A DNA stretch of 64,000 bases from Oceanimonas smirnovii ATCC BAA-899. GTDB lineage: Bacteria > Pseudomonadota > Gammaproteobacteria > Enterobacterales > Aeromonadaceae. Both the position numbers and the translations under genes were made by a program. The stretch is taken from the NCBI RefSeq assembly GCF_000381965.1, contig NZ_KB908469.1, positions 22,330-86,329 on the forward strand, read 5' to 3'. Positions 1 through 8,340 of the stretch are shown piece by piece; position 1 is the stretch's first letter, and every line of letters starts with the position of its first letter. The notes below the pieces were generated by a model. It ran no database searches and had not been told where the DNA came from. It was given only the letters and a program-made list of their open reading frames with translations.

Positions 1-1
1 G

Positions 2-232
2 CTGGAGCAGCTGCGGCTAGCTTCGCCCAAGGTATTTGAAGCGCTGAGTGCCTGCCTCTCGATTAAGGTTGGACAGTATGCCGATCCCTACCAAGTGGCC
101 AATATTGTGCGCATGTGCGACCGACTGTCGGCTGAGGTCAGCAATTGGAAAAATGCTTTTGCCCGGGTACCGGCGCACTTCTGGTATGCCCGCTGTCCAC
201 GGGATCAGCAGTGGTACAAACGGCTGGGGTAG
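2..232 (+). CDS. C-terminal fragment of an unidentified protein
   Basis: An open frame enters from the left edge and ends at TAG 230-232, giving the last 76 residues of a protein whose start is outside the window. The tail is rich in aromatic residues (HFWYAR, QQWYKRLG) with an amphipathic helix before it. A good hairpin terminator follows 25 bp later, which supports this being a real gene end. I do not recognise the family. Its place inside the tRNA-Asp island suggests cargo. Confidence 0.55.
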   Translation: MEQLRLASPKVFEALSACLSIKVGQYADPYQVANIVRMCDRLSAEVSNWKNAFARVPAHFWYARCPRDQQWYKRLG

Positions 233-256
233 GGAGTTATGGGGAGGAGAGGAACG

Positions 257-289
257 GGCAGACTAAAAATCTGCCTGTTTTTATTTTTC
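257..289 (+). terminator. Rho-independent terminator
   Basis: The 6-bp stem GGCAGA/TCTGCC (257-262, 270-275) with a 7-nt loop is followed by a T-rich tail. It lies just downstream of the fragment ending at 232. The T-rich tail runs on the plus strand only, so it would end the partial gene and not the convergent gene 333-866. Confidence 0.75.
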
Positions 290-332
290 TACAGAGTTAA
301 GTTGACTTCTATTGAGCTTTTTTTAAGTGTTT

Positions 333-866
333 TTAGTCTGTGACCTTTAATATGGTTTGATATTCAACCTTTACATCAATCCAGATGGAGCCAATTCTGA
401 ATATATTAGCCCAACCCAATTCAGTGCGATCGTACAGGCAATAATATAGCCAACAGTGATGTTCATGTTTCAAGGGGTGATCATAGAGCTGAAATTTATT
501 GTGATTTACATTGTCAGCAATATTCCAAATTTCTCTTTTATGCTTTCCCATATGCTTGCCGGAGGCACATAGCTCTACTATGATATTATCATCTTCATCA
601 CTAAAGTATTGATCTTCATTGCTTAAAACAAATGTAACAACACACTCTAGCTCATAATCATTTACCCAGTCGTTTGGGTTATTTAATTTTTTCTGACAAT
701 CTTTTCTTAGTCTTGCCACTTCGCTGCCTATTTCCTTTTCAATGTCAGATAGCTGAGTATTCAATTTGAAAAGAAATTTTTTTTGTTCTTCAGAGAACTG
801 TTCAGGCTCTATCGACCACTCCTCTATATATTGAACATATTCATCTCTCGAATTGCGGCATATCAT
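333..866 (-). CDS. AT-rich orphan protein, 177 aa
   Basis: Predicted soluble protein with no signal peptide or membrane segment. The N-terminal third is charged and helical and may form a coiled coil (about residues 25-60). The C-terminal half is rich in His, Trp and Tyr, including a HEHHCWLYYCLYDRTELGW stretch around residues 133-151. Base composition is clearly more AT-rich than the recombinase genes beside it, which suggests a different origin and recent acquisition. It is a lone gene convergent with the gene ending at 232, and a 403-bp non-coding gap lies upstream. I do not recognise the family. Island position and AT-richness are compatible with defence or immunity cargo, but nothing in the sequence proves this. 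Confidence 0.6.
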   Translation of the reverse strand: MICRNSRDEYVQYIEEWSIEPEQFSEEQKKFLFKLNTQLSDIEKEIGSEVARLRKDCQKKLNNPNDWVNDYELECVVTFVLSNEDQYFSDEDDNIIVELCASGKHMGKHKREIWNIADNVNHNKFQLYDHPLKHEHHCWLYYCLYDRTELGWANIFRIGSIWIDVKVEYQTILKVTD

Positions 867-1269
867 GTATTCACCTTTTTAATTGAAGTCAGCTATTAGG
901 CGGGAGCCACGATGGGATGGACCAGGGGAAGAGACTGGTTCTCCTATCTGGCTAACAGGTGATCGTCGCGTTGCTGTCAACTCGTGAACAACAACCACAC
1001 GATTGCCTGACCCTGAAGGCAACTGCCCTGATTTCGGCTCTATGTCTTTTCGTTCCATTCTGACGTGTCAGGATGATAATTCAATTGAGTCTATTAAGTT
1101 TGCTCTGCTTTGCGGGAAAATATCGGTCAGAATGTGAACTTAGGCAACTGGCAACAAAGATTTGGGGGATTTTTGAGCTTGTGGAGTAGGGCTGGGCCAA
1201 ATGCAAGGCTAATCGGCTCAGTAAATGAGCAGTCCAAATAATTGCTTCGGATAACGCACTTTGTGGTGG
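867..1269. other. Non-coding gap between island cargo and recombinase operon
   Basis: This 403-bp stretch has no convincing reading frame, RNA gene or terminator with a T-run. It must contain the promoter of the minus-strand gene ending at 333 and the 3' end of the recombinase mRNA. I see nothing else in it. Confidence 0.5.
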
Positions 1270-4200
1270 TCAACTGGCCCGTTCGGCTTCTTCTTGCCAA
1301 GCTGCGATTTCCTCAGCGGAAAAGAGAATAATCGCAAGCCGGTGCAGCACTATACGCAGACTGTGGGATGAATATCCTGCTTTGCTGGCCTCTTTGCGGT
1401 CGGCTTCCTCCTGATGTCGCAGGATCAGCCAGCCTGAGCCTTGTTCAAAGCGGGCTTTTTGCTTCATGGGATACGGCTGAATGTTCAATGGGCCACAATG
1501 CCAGTTTTTAATGATATCTCTGTCGGTGTACCGTAACTGTAACTGCCAGCGCGGCCAGTCAAACAGCTGGGAAGCAATGGTCATGTAGCGGCGAAAGGTC
1601 TCCGCATCGTCAAAGCGCACACCCGATCGTGAGCTGTTGCAATGAGTCAGGGTATAGCGGATCAGCCAGTCCAATTTTTCCCGCTCCTGAGGAGACTGAT
1701 AGAGTTTTCTGCAGCCAGCCAGCGCTTTGGCCACATCACGTTTTTCTGCCACACCCACCGGCTCGGGGGGCAGCAGTTGGTGTCGTCGACTGCGGGGGAA
1801 CAGCCGTGGAAGTTGCTTTTCGGTGGTCAGTGCTCGTAATGCCAGGGCGCTTTGATGCCACTCTTCTATCTGTTCGGTACTCAGCTGATAAAACCAGGCG
1901 ATTTCCCGGTGATCATAGCCGGCCTGAATTTTGCTCAGCACCGCCAGCATGGGTTCGTATTGGCGTTGTTTTACTGGTTGTAATGATGCGTTAATGCTGG
2001 CGGCGCAAGAGGCTCTGGGCGAGGTAGCGGGTCGAATATAGCGATTCAGTCGCTTGCATAAAAAGCCAGCCGTGTTGGCCGGCGTAATGACTTGTTTTCC
2101 CCTGTGACGCAGACGGATACGGTGGGGCCGTAAACCGAGCAGCACTTGTGCCTGATGGCTGGTGAGTTCGCGGCGGTGTTGCTGCAGATACAGCCCCAGC
2201 AGCAGATCGGTGAAATGCAGGTAGGTACTGAGGCTGATTTCGGGGCTGCTGTGGCCAGCAAAGGCCGCCAGTGCATGGTACCTGTCTCGCAAACGTCCGT
2301 GCCCTGTAATGAGGGTACGGATCTCCTGGCGCTTGGCATCGTCATAGGGAAGCAGTGCATCCACGCAGGTCGGCAGACGCAGTTGATCGGTGTGCAGCAG
2401 CAGTTGCAGGCGCGAAAGCGCACTGTGTCGCAGATGGTAGAGGCGGAAGTAGAGACCTCCGCTCAGATCTTTCAATAGGGTGCTCACCGCCAGCGAAAGC
2501 GGAGTGATATCCAGTTGCTCAAATTTGTTTTCAGCTGTTTGGTGAAAGAACAGCTCATTGTCACTTTTGCTTTTAATGCGCTGCTCGCTCAGGTAATGAC
2601 GAACCACATCGGCTTCTTCAGCGGTTAGTAAAGGAAACAGGGGGACTTTGCGTAGTCCGGCTTCGGTTTTATTGTTGCCATACCGGTTGTTCCTGATGAA
2701 TAACCAGCCGGTTGGGGATGGCTCAATGTCACTCAAACGCAGCTTGGCCAGTTCACCCGGTCTCAGCCCGGTACGGTAGGCCATGATGAGAAAGCAGATA
2801 TACGTTCGTTGCAGGTGGGGATCGAGATTGCCAAAGCATTGGAACTGTTTCAGCAAGCCACCAAAAAGTGGTTCGTCCACAACTGCTGCACTGACATGAA
2901 CGACGCTATCGGTGCCTAGTATCAGGGGCTCTGGTAACGGAGGAAAGCCGAGTTGTTGTACGCCAAACACATGCAGATCTTCCAGGCGCCCTGCCTGATA
3001 CTCTCGTGCCTGCTGTTTACGAGGCCGGTTCAGCAGGCTCAAATACAGATCGTGAAATTCCTCCCCACTGTAGCTGAGCAGATCCTCTTCATCGGTGGCC
3101 ATTAGCCAGTCGGCCGCAATGGCATCAAAATAACGCTTTGCGCTCGAGACGGCATTGTCACGCTCTGCAAGGTGATTGATCAGCCAGTTAACCAGCGTTG
3201 CCTCGGGCAACAGAAGTCTTTCATTACTGATCACCTCCAGTTCTTCAATGACGGCGCGTTTGCTTTTGGGACGGGCTCGGTCTTGCTGAAACACTTCTCG
3301 TAATCGGGTCAGCAGGTAAGGCTGCGAGCGTCGCCCAACCGGCTTGCCGACTGGCCGGGGAGTGAGTTTCGGGAAGCGGGTAAAACGATGAAAATCCTGC
3401 TCATTACAGGTGAGCAGAGCCGGGCGTAACAACCGCTGCCAGTAGTCGTATGGCAAGCTGGCGCTGGGTTGTCTGCCGGTGGCGTATTCAACCAACACCT
3501 GTGGCAGTGATACGCCGTCGAGGTGCTCTGCCACTGTTATCCCGCCGGTGGCGAGCTGAGTGAGCGAGCAGTGAATGCCAAGCTCTTGCTTTAGTAAGAA
3601 CAGGCACTGCTCCGGAGTAATCGGCGGTTGCCAGTCTCTGGGTTTGTGTTTCAGAAACTGCCTCAATAGTCCCAGGCTGATCGGATCAGGCGCATAAAGC
3701 ACTTCGCAATGAGGTAACCGCTCGTTGGTGCCTGGATCATCTACATATAAGTTGCTGGGCTGGCCTCGGCCAGGTGCAGGCTCCAGCACCAGCCAGCAAG
3801 CTTCATTATTGCCCCTCAGCGGACGAGGCTGGTGTAGTGCCTGAGCCAGTGCAGGCCAGAGTGCCGGTCGGCCGAGGCCACCATAGAGCACCATCGACAG
3901 TAACAGCCGTGCAAACAATACATCAGGATCATTTGTATCTTCCTGCAAACGCTCAAGCCAGTGATGTTCGGCTTCAGCAATCAGGTGGGAGCTGTGCTGC
4001 CAGCGCAAGGTACGGGAAGGCCGGCGGCGACGTAATGTGATGTAAGGATCCGGTACCTGTACCGACCAAATCCCCTGACGATTACCGATTTCCAGTTGTT
4101 TGCAGATAAAGCTGTAGGCGTACCGGTAAGCCCCTTCACTCTTCAGCTCCTGCTGTAACAGTGTATCGATTTGCGGCCAGGCCTTATCAAAGTCAGTATC

Positions 4201-4365
4201 AATAGGTGGGATTTGCAGCATGCTTGGCAGATGCTTTCTGAAAATGGCCATAGCAGCACGCAGGATCTGCGCATCCCGCTGTTGACGCTTGGCCTGACGA
4301 TGTTCTCGTCCCAGCATGGTCATCAGTGCCGGCTGGGATGGAGGAAGGATCAGCGGATTGTCCAT
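1270..4365 (-). CDS. Large tyrosine recombinase/integrase, 1031 aa (third gene of island trio)
   Basis: A DNA-breaking-rejoining enzyme expected to catalyse island integration and excision. The catalytic domain lies at about residues 510-725 with a full residue set: Arg535 (GLRPGE), Lys566, His644-Leu-Arg646-His647 (HLRH), His705 (AGHSS) and nucleophile Tyr715 (STYLHF). About 57 residues separate HLRH from His705, well above the usual two dozen, so an insertion sits in the core. Long flanking regions (about 500 N-terminal and 300 C-terminal residues) make it roughly three times a lambda-type integrase. The start overlaps the end of the 742-aa gene by 16 bp, so translation is probably coupled. 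Multi-recombinase operons such as Tn554 TnpABC, RIT elements and gamma-mobile-trio islands are analogies only; family membership is not established. Confidence 0.85.
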   Translation of the reverse strand: MDNPLILPPSQPALMTMLGREHRQAKRQQRDAQILRAAMAIFRKHLPSMLQIPPIDTDFDKAWPQIDTLLQQELKSEGAYRYAYSFICKQLEIGNRQGIWSVQVPDPYITLRRRRPSRTLRWQHSSHLIAEAEHHWLERLQEDTNDPDVLFARLLLSMVLYGGLGRPALWPALAQALHQPRPLRGNNEACWLVLEPAPGRGQPSNLYVDDPGTNERLPHCEVLYAPDPISLGLLRQFLKHKPRDWQPPITPEQCLFLLKQELGIHCSLTQLATGGITVAEHLDGVSLPQVLVEYATGRQPSASLPYDYWQRLLRPALLTCNEQDFHRFTRFPKLTPRPVGKPVGRRSQPYLLTRLREVFQQDRARPKSKRAVIEELEVISNERLLLPEATLVNWLINHLAERDNAVSSAKRYFDAIAADWLMATDEEDLLSYSGEEFHDLYLSLLNRPRKQQAREYQAGRLEDLHVFGVQQLGFPPLPEPLILGTDSVVHVSAAVVDEPLFGGLLKQFQCFGNLDPHLQRTYICFLIMAYRTGLRPGELAKLRLSDIEPSPTGWLFIRNNRYGNNKTEAGLRKVPLFPLLTAEEADVVRHYLSEQRIKSKSDNELFFHQTAENKFEQLDITPLSLAVSTLLKDLSGGLYFRLYHLRHSALSRLQLLLHTDQLRLPTCVDALLPYDDAKRQEIRTLITGHGRLRDRYHALAAFAGHSSPEISLSTYLHFTDLLLGLYLQQHRRELTSHQAQVLLGLRPHRIRLRHRGKQVITPANTAGFLCKRLNRYIRPATSPRASCAASINASLQPVKQRQYEPMLAVLSKIQAGYDHREIAWFYQLSTEQIEEWHQSALALRALTTEKQLPRLFPRSRRHQLLPPEPVGVAEKRDVAKALAGCRKLYQSPQEREKLDWLIRYTLTHCNSSRSGVRFDDAETFRRYMTIASQLFDWPRWQLQLRYTDRDIIKNWHCGPLNIQPYPMKQKARFEQGSGWLILRHQEEADRKEASKAGYSSHSLRIVLHRLAIILFSAEEIAAWQEEAERAS

Positions 4366-6578
4366 CCGGGAAGCGCCTTAATCTGATGTTTTTTTAGTAC
4401 GGATTCAATCACTTCTGCCAGCTCGCGACATTCTCCCATGCTGACGAAACTGTGCCGCCCCATAGCTTCTTCTCCAATCTCCTCGTGACCCATCCAGGAG
4501 TCGATGAGCTCTGGGTTAACTTTCTGTTTTGCCAATTCTGATCTCAGGTGGTGACGAGCCCAGTTTTTGGCCCAGGGCAGGCAAGGCGCTGGCAGCTTTG
4601 CCAGCAAGGACGGAGTGAAATCTGCAGGCTCCTGACTACCTTGTCTGTCCTCAAATGCAAACAGCAGGTTACCCGTACCATCCAGCGCCTGCTGGCAACG
4701 CGCTGCAAGATCCGGAGCCTGAAAGCGGCTATAAATACTTAGCTGGCGCAGATGCTCCAGGTAGAACTCCACCTGCCTGGCGGCGGTAGCAGGGATCACC
4801 AGCGTTCTGGCTGACAGACCATGCCTTCTTTCCTTATCCGAGATCCACCAGGTGCGCTGGTAGGGATTGAAATCACTCAGTTTGCCCATCGGGGCGGTCA
4901 CATCTCGATGACCCGTCGAGAAAGTCAGCAGCGCCCAGACGTAATAGACATAGCGATTATGAAAGGCCCTGATGTCAGCTTCGGGCTCGATGGCGTCTGC
5001 CAGCATGATGAAGATATGTTGCAGTATCTCTGATGGCACATATAACCGGCTGCCCAGGTTATTGTTTTTTTGAGCTCGAACCGGGAGACCCGGGCTTTGT
5101 TCAGCCATGGCAAAAATGGCATTTACGTACCGGGTGTGATGCTCGAGCGCATCACCTTGAGACAGGTGACTGTATGACAACGCGGGACGGGACTTGTGTG
5201 ATTCACCGCGAAGCAGGGCAATGATAGCCCTGTCCGCCCCCTGATTCAGTAACCAGTGTTCCAGATATCGCACTATCAGACCTGGCGTCAGCCTGGTTTT
5301 GTGTACCTCATTTATCGGTTTCAGCCACTCTCGTATTTCGCTGGGAGTCGGAGCGCTCATGGATGGATAAAATCGTTTAACCCAGTCGTGCAGCTGGATG
5401 GGCAGGGGACGGAAAAAGTAATCCGATACTGCCGGCAGTATCGGGTTCAGCTCATTTGGCTGACTGCTTGCCGGAACGTGATGAGTAAGCCGAATAGATG
5501 GATGATTATCGACTATCTCCAGCAATTGCTCCTGATTGGCCCGTGCATGAAGCCAGGCGGGATCCCGCCCCGTAACCAGGGCCAGCAGCATCCAGCCGGC
5601 CAGCACATCTTGCTCCTTTAGCTGCTTCAGGCAATGCAGCACCAGATGTTGAATGTCCCACTCGCTGGCTTGATTGTAACTGCATGGCAGCGATTGCTGA
5701 CGGCTGGAGAGCTGCTCTGCCAGACGCTGGCCTTGTATGGCTTTCACAACCAGTGCTTTCTTGCGTCTTAATGGATCTTTAACCCTTAGCGTGTTGCCAG
5801 GAGTAATTCGGGCTGGCTCATCGGCCTGCTGACTATCTGGCGTTTCCGGTGTGAGCTGAAGTAGCTGAACATCAAAACCTGATTCATCTGCAGGCTCCAA
5901 GGGGACCGTAGTGATGATTTCTGGTCGCTCGAAGGTCAGGTTTACCCTGCGCTTGCGAACAATGCCCTCGATCTGATGCGCTGCATTACGGATGACGACG
6001 GACAGATAGCCTCGCTCCTTATCCAGCTTATAGTTCGGATATTTCAGCTTAAGTACTTCCAGCTCTTCGCCGAGATCGATTAGAGAGTCGGTGCTGGTCG
6101 TTCTTGGCAGAAACTGCAGTAACGGCGCATGCTTGGCGCTGGTAGCGATTTGTCGGACTTCCCGCAAGGCGGACTCAATACCTGAATCTTGGTGTCCCAG
6201 AATATGCACCTGACAGCAGCACAGCAGGATCACCCCAAGCCATTCTTCAAACTTTTCGACATCCTCTACTGTGTGCAAGGGGGCGCATAGCGCCGCTGCA
6301 TAGGGTGCTTCCGTCAGCAGTTTCTGATTTTTTATCCAGTCAAAAGTCTGCTGATAAGTGCCGGTGTCAGGCATGGGCCATTGAGCCAGTGCCTGTAAGC
6401 GCTGTTCCATATGGTCGGAAAACAGCGGCAGGTGCTGCTGAAACTGAATCAGCATGGGAGAGCACACTTGCGCAAAGCGCAGAAAGACGATTTTCCGGTG
6501 AGCTGTTGGTAGTGACGGTGGGGCAATGATTTTACTGAGATATCCCCGCCGGGCGGCGAATGGGCTCAGCTCAGTCAT
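4350..6578 (-). CDS. Tyrosine-recombinase-fold protein, 742 aa, lacking the nucleophilic Tyr
   Basis: Second gene of the trio. The C-terminal part (about residues 540-715) keeps recognisable recombinase positions: Arg558 (TGHRDVT), Lys582 in the beta-hairpin, His676-xx-Arg679 (HHLRSEL) and His698 (MGHEE). At the usual Tyr position, in GRHSFVS, the residue is His709, encoded by CAC at 4454-4452. It therefore looks like a recombinase that has lost its nucleophile, perhaps a DNA-binding or regulatory partner of the 1031-aa enzyme. Residues 1-500 show no motif I recognise, with a charged linker around 225-290. It overlaps the upstream gene by 8 bp and the downstream gene by 16 bp. The recombinase fold is inferred from motifs. 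Confidence 0.75.
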   Translation of the reverse strand: MTELSPFAARRGYLSKIIAPPSLPTAHRKIVFLRFAQVCSPMLIQFQQHLPLFSDHMEQRLQALAQWPMPDTGTYQQTFDWIKNQKLLTEAPYAAALCAPLHTVEDVEKFEEWLGVILLCCCQVHILGHQDSGIESALREVRQIATSAKHAPLLQFLPRTTSTDSLIDLGEELEVLKLKYPNYKLDKERGYLSVVIRNAAHQIEGIVRKRRVNLTFERPEIITTVPLEPADESGFDVQLLQLTPETPDSQQADEPARITPGNTLRVKDPLRRKKALVVKAIQGQRLAEQLSSRQQSLPCSYNQASEWDIQHLVLHCLKQLKEQDVLAGWMLLALVTGRDPAWLHARANQEQLLEIVDNHPSIRLTHHVPASSQPNELNPILPAVSDYFFRPLPIQLHDWVKRFYPSMSAPTPSEIREWLKPINEVHKTRLTPGLIVRYLEHWLLNQGADRAIIALLRGESHKSRPALSYSHLSQGDALEHHTRYVNAIFAMAEQSPGLPVRAQKNNNLGSRLYVPSEILQHIFIMLADAIEPEADIRAFHNRYVYYVWALLTFSTGHRDVTAPMGKLSDFNPYQRTWWISDKERRHGLSARTLVIPATAARQVEFYLEHLRQLSIYSRFQAPDLAARCQQALDGTGNLLFAFEDRQGSQEPADFTPSLLAKLPAPCLPWAKNWARHHLRSELAKQKVNPELIDSWMGHEEIGEEAMGRHSFVSMGECRELAEVIESVLKKHQIKALPGWTIR

Positions 6579-7212
6579 CTGGCGGACTCCACAGCTTGCT
6601 GAGTTCTGTAATCACATCGGATGTTGAGCTGGGGATGCTGGCTCTGTTTTTTTGTTCCCGACGTCGCCGCTGCTTGCGCTGAGTCATCAGTGTATTGTGA
6701 GCTCTGCCTGTCCATGCTGAGAGCATGCGGTCTGTGAGCTTGTCTGCGCCCAATAACTCTTGATGCAAATCCGCGGACATATGAGCAGCCAGCGTATCTC
6801 TGATCTCTGACAGGCGATCCGGATCTACTGACTGTATTAAAGAAGATATCACCGAACGCCAGGCTGCTTTTTCTATCTCCGAGGTAGTTATGTGATGCTC
6901 AAGGTAGGAAATCAATTGAGTGCCGTTGGGGGGCCTGTGTGATGGCCAAATAAGCACTGGCCATAGTGGGGCGAACAGCTGAAACGTGCGCGGCGACTTC
7001 TTCTTTTTCGAAGTGTCATCCTCTTCCTCTCCCAGTATTACTGCATGGAGAGTTTCCCGGCTGAGTTCCGAGATCAAGGGCTCTGGCAAGACAGATGCGT
7101 TAACCCAGCGGGGGTAAATGGTGCACCATTCATATGCTGCCCGGGCGGCAGGATGAAGCTCTACACGGTCTGATGAACGCACTTTTACTATCGCCGGCAC
7201 GGTATTCCCCAC
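6571..7212 (-). CDS. Small first protein of recombinase trio, 213 aa
   Basis: Soluble basic protein that leads the operon and overlaps the 742-aa gene by 8 bp. It has a Lys-rich patch (DTSKKKKSPRT, near residue 70) and an Arg/Lys cluster (QRKQRRRREQKNR, near residue 180), as expected of a DNA-binding accessory factor. I recognise no domain. Context suggests a role in integration or excision, for example a directionality factor or a structural subunit of the synaptic complex. That is inference from operon position only. The ATG at 7212 is about 206 bp from the att remnant. Confidence 0.65.
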   Translation of the reverse strand: MGNTVPAIVKVRSSDRVELHPAARAAYEWCTIYPRWVNASVLPEPLISELSRETLHAVILGEEEDDTSKKKKSPRTFQLFAPLWPVLIWPSHRPPNGTQLISYLEHHITTSEIEKAAWRSVISSLIQSVDPDRLSEIRDTLAAHMSADLHQELLGADKLTDRMLSAWTGRAHNTLMTQRKQRRRREQKNRASIPSSTSDVITELSKLWSPPDD

Positions 7213-7251
7213 TCATTTGGTCATGATTTATACTGTGCGCGGCGGACTCAT

Positions 7252-7358
7252 GTAGATCAAATCTTGCATCTAAATTTGTGTGGTTTTTGTGACCGTGACC
7301 ACGAGGTAGATCTTGATTGATGCAAAATCCGCGAAACTGGACATCGATGTCAAATCTT
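7252..7358. repeat. Short direct and inverted repeats beside the att site
   Basis: Between the recombinase operon and the tRNA remnant there are repeated words: TCAAATCTT at 7257-7265 and 7350-7358, GTAGATC at 7252-7258 and 7306-7312, TTGCATC at 7264-7270 with its inverse GATGCAA at 7319-7325, and adjacent GTGACC copies around 7289-7300. Such clusters beside att sites often bind recombinases or their accessory factors; the operon promoter must also lie here. The repeats are visible, their function is inferred. Confidence 0.45.
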
Positions 7359-7418
7359 TTTATAACAAAGACTTACGCTTTATGTAGAATGGTGTATATT
7401 AAGATTATCTGACTGGCA

Positions 7419-7467
7419 CGGCCTGTCACGCCGGGGGTCGCGGGTTCGAGTCCCGTCCGCTCCGCCA
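7419..7467 (+). other. attR-like 3' remnant of tRNA-Asp(GTC)
   Basis: The sequence matches a bacterial tRNA-Asp from the anticodon stem onward: anticodon loop CTGTCAC with GTC, variable loop, T-arm GCGGGTTCGAGTCCCGT, 3' acceptor strand and encoded CCA at 7465-7467. Sequence before 7419 does not form a D-arm or 5' acceptor strand, so this is a fragment and not a functional tRNA. The chromosomal terminator follows directly. It is read as the attachment site copy left at the right end of the island. Confidence 0.85.
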
Positions 7468-7473
7468 TCATAC

Positions 7474-7506
7474 AAAAGCCCTAACCTTACGGTCGGGGCT
7501 TTTTTC
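7474..7506 (+). terminator. Terminator of the original tRNA-Asp unit
   Basis: AAAAGCCC (7474-7481) pairs with GGGGCTTTTTT (from 7495), with an additional ACC/GGT pairing in the loop and a run of T. It lies 7 bp after the CCA of the tRNA remnant, as expected for the native tRNA terminator. Confidence 0.8.
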
Positions 7507-7644
7507 ATTTCCGGCTGCGCCGGACTTGCTGGATGAGGTCGGTGCTGCGCACCTCAGCCTTCAAACACGGTTGCGGGTACCTTTCAGGGCTGCCCTGCTT
7601 GCGTAAAATTCCGTACAATGCTCGCCTTGTTTCAAGGGGGACTC

Positions 7645-8340
7645 ATGTCTATCAATTACAACAAACTGGTGTTCTGGAACCTGGCGGCGTTTGCCGTGCT
7701 GGGCAGCTGGTTCTGGCTGCCGAACCACGGTTTCTGGTTCGGGCTCGACAAGGCGGTGTTTTATTTCTTTAACCACAAGCTGGGAGAGAGCCAGACATGG
7801 GTTAACCTGATCGCGGCACTCAACAACCGGGCCTTTGATGGCGTGGCGCTGCTTGCCATGGGCGCTGTGTATTACAGCTTCTATCGTAAGGGAGACTCGG
7901 AACAGCGCCGGCGGCTGGTGATCATCGGCGTATGCATGCTGCTGACCGCAGTCGGGCTAAACCAGCTGGGACGCGCCATTCCGGTGGAGCGCCCCAGCCC
8001 GACCCTGACCTTTGACAACGTGCTCAGGCTGACCGAGCTGGCACCGTTCAAGACCAAGGATTCCTCCGGTGACAGCTTTCCCGGTGATCACGGTCTGATG
8101 CTGATGATCTTTACCGCTTTCGCCTGGCGTTTTCTGTCCTGGAAAGCCGGCCTCTGGGGTTGTTTATTTGTGGTGGTGTTCTCTGCGCCTCGTGTGATGG
8201 GCGGGGCGCACTGGTTTACCGATATTTATGTGGGTGCCTTTGCCGTGGCGGCCTTTGGGCTGGCCTGGTTGTTGCAGACCGGACTGATGGACGCTCTGGT
8301 AAGGAGAATACAGGCAGTCCTGCCGTCACGAGGCCGCTGA
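7645..8340 (+). CDS. lpxT: LpxT-type lipid A 1-phosphate phosphotransferase (PAP2 family)
   Basis: Inner-membrane enzyme that transfers a phosphate from undecaprenyl diphosphate to the lipid A 1-phosphate on the periplasmic face. The 231-aa protein matches remembered E. coli LpxT along its length (NHGFW, NNRAFDG, LLAMG and LTAVGLNQLG blocks). The PAP2 signature is present: ERP at 115-117, FPGDHG at 145-150 with His149, and Arg183-His189-Asp193 in PRVMGGAHWFTDI. Several hydrophobic segments fit a polytopic protein. The ATG at 7645 is chosen because GGGGG lies 4-8 bases upstream; an in-frame ATG at 7618 lacks a good site. Its 3' end overlaps the convergent LysR gene by 15 bp. Confidence 0.9.
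   Translation: MSINYNKLVFWNLAAFAVLGSWFWLPNHGFWFGLDKAVFYFFNHKLGESQTWVNLIAALNNRAFDGVALLAMGAVYYSFYRKGDSEQRRRLVIIGVCMLLTAVGLNQLGRAIPVERPSPTLTFDNVLRLTELAPFKTKDSSGDSFPGDHGLMLMIFTAFAWRFLSWKAGLWGCLFVVVFSAPRVMGGAHWFTDIYVGAFAVAAFGLAWLLQTGLMDALVRRIQAVLPSRGR

Larger units (their letters stand above)
1..7467. mobile_element. Right end of a genomic island integrated at tRNA-Asp
   Basis: A recombinase operon (1270-7212) sits about 200 bp from a 3' tRNA-Asp remnant at 7419-7467, which is followed by the normal terminator and chromosomal genes. This is the usual picture of an integrative element whose insertion left the chromosomal 3' tRNA segment as its distal att site. The island extends beyond the left edge of the window, where the reconstituted tRNA-Asp and second att copy are expected. 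Cargo visible here is an AT-rich orphan gene and the tail of another gene. The boundary at 7467 is well supported; the left extent is unknown. Confidence 0.8.

Noticed and set aside
1629..1994. Plus-strand open frame inside the 1031-aa recombinase gene
   Set aside because: It is a shadow frame without a ribosome-binding site and overlaps a gene with clear catalytic motifs.
7419..7467. Functional tRNA-Asp gene
   Set aside because: The D-arm and 5' acceptor strand are missing; upstream bases cannot pair with the 3' acceptor strand.
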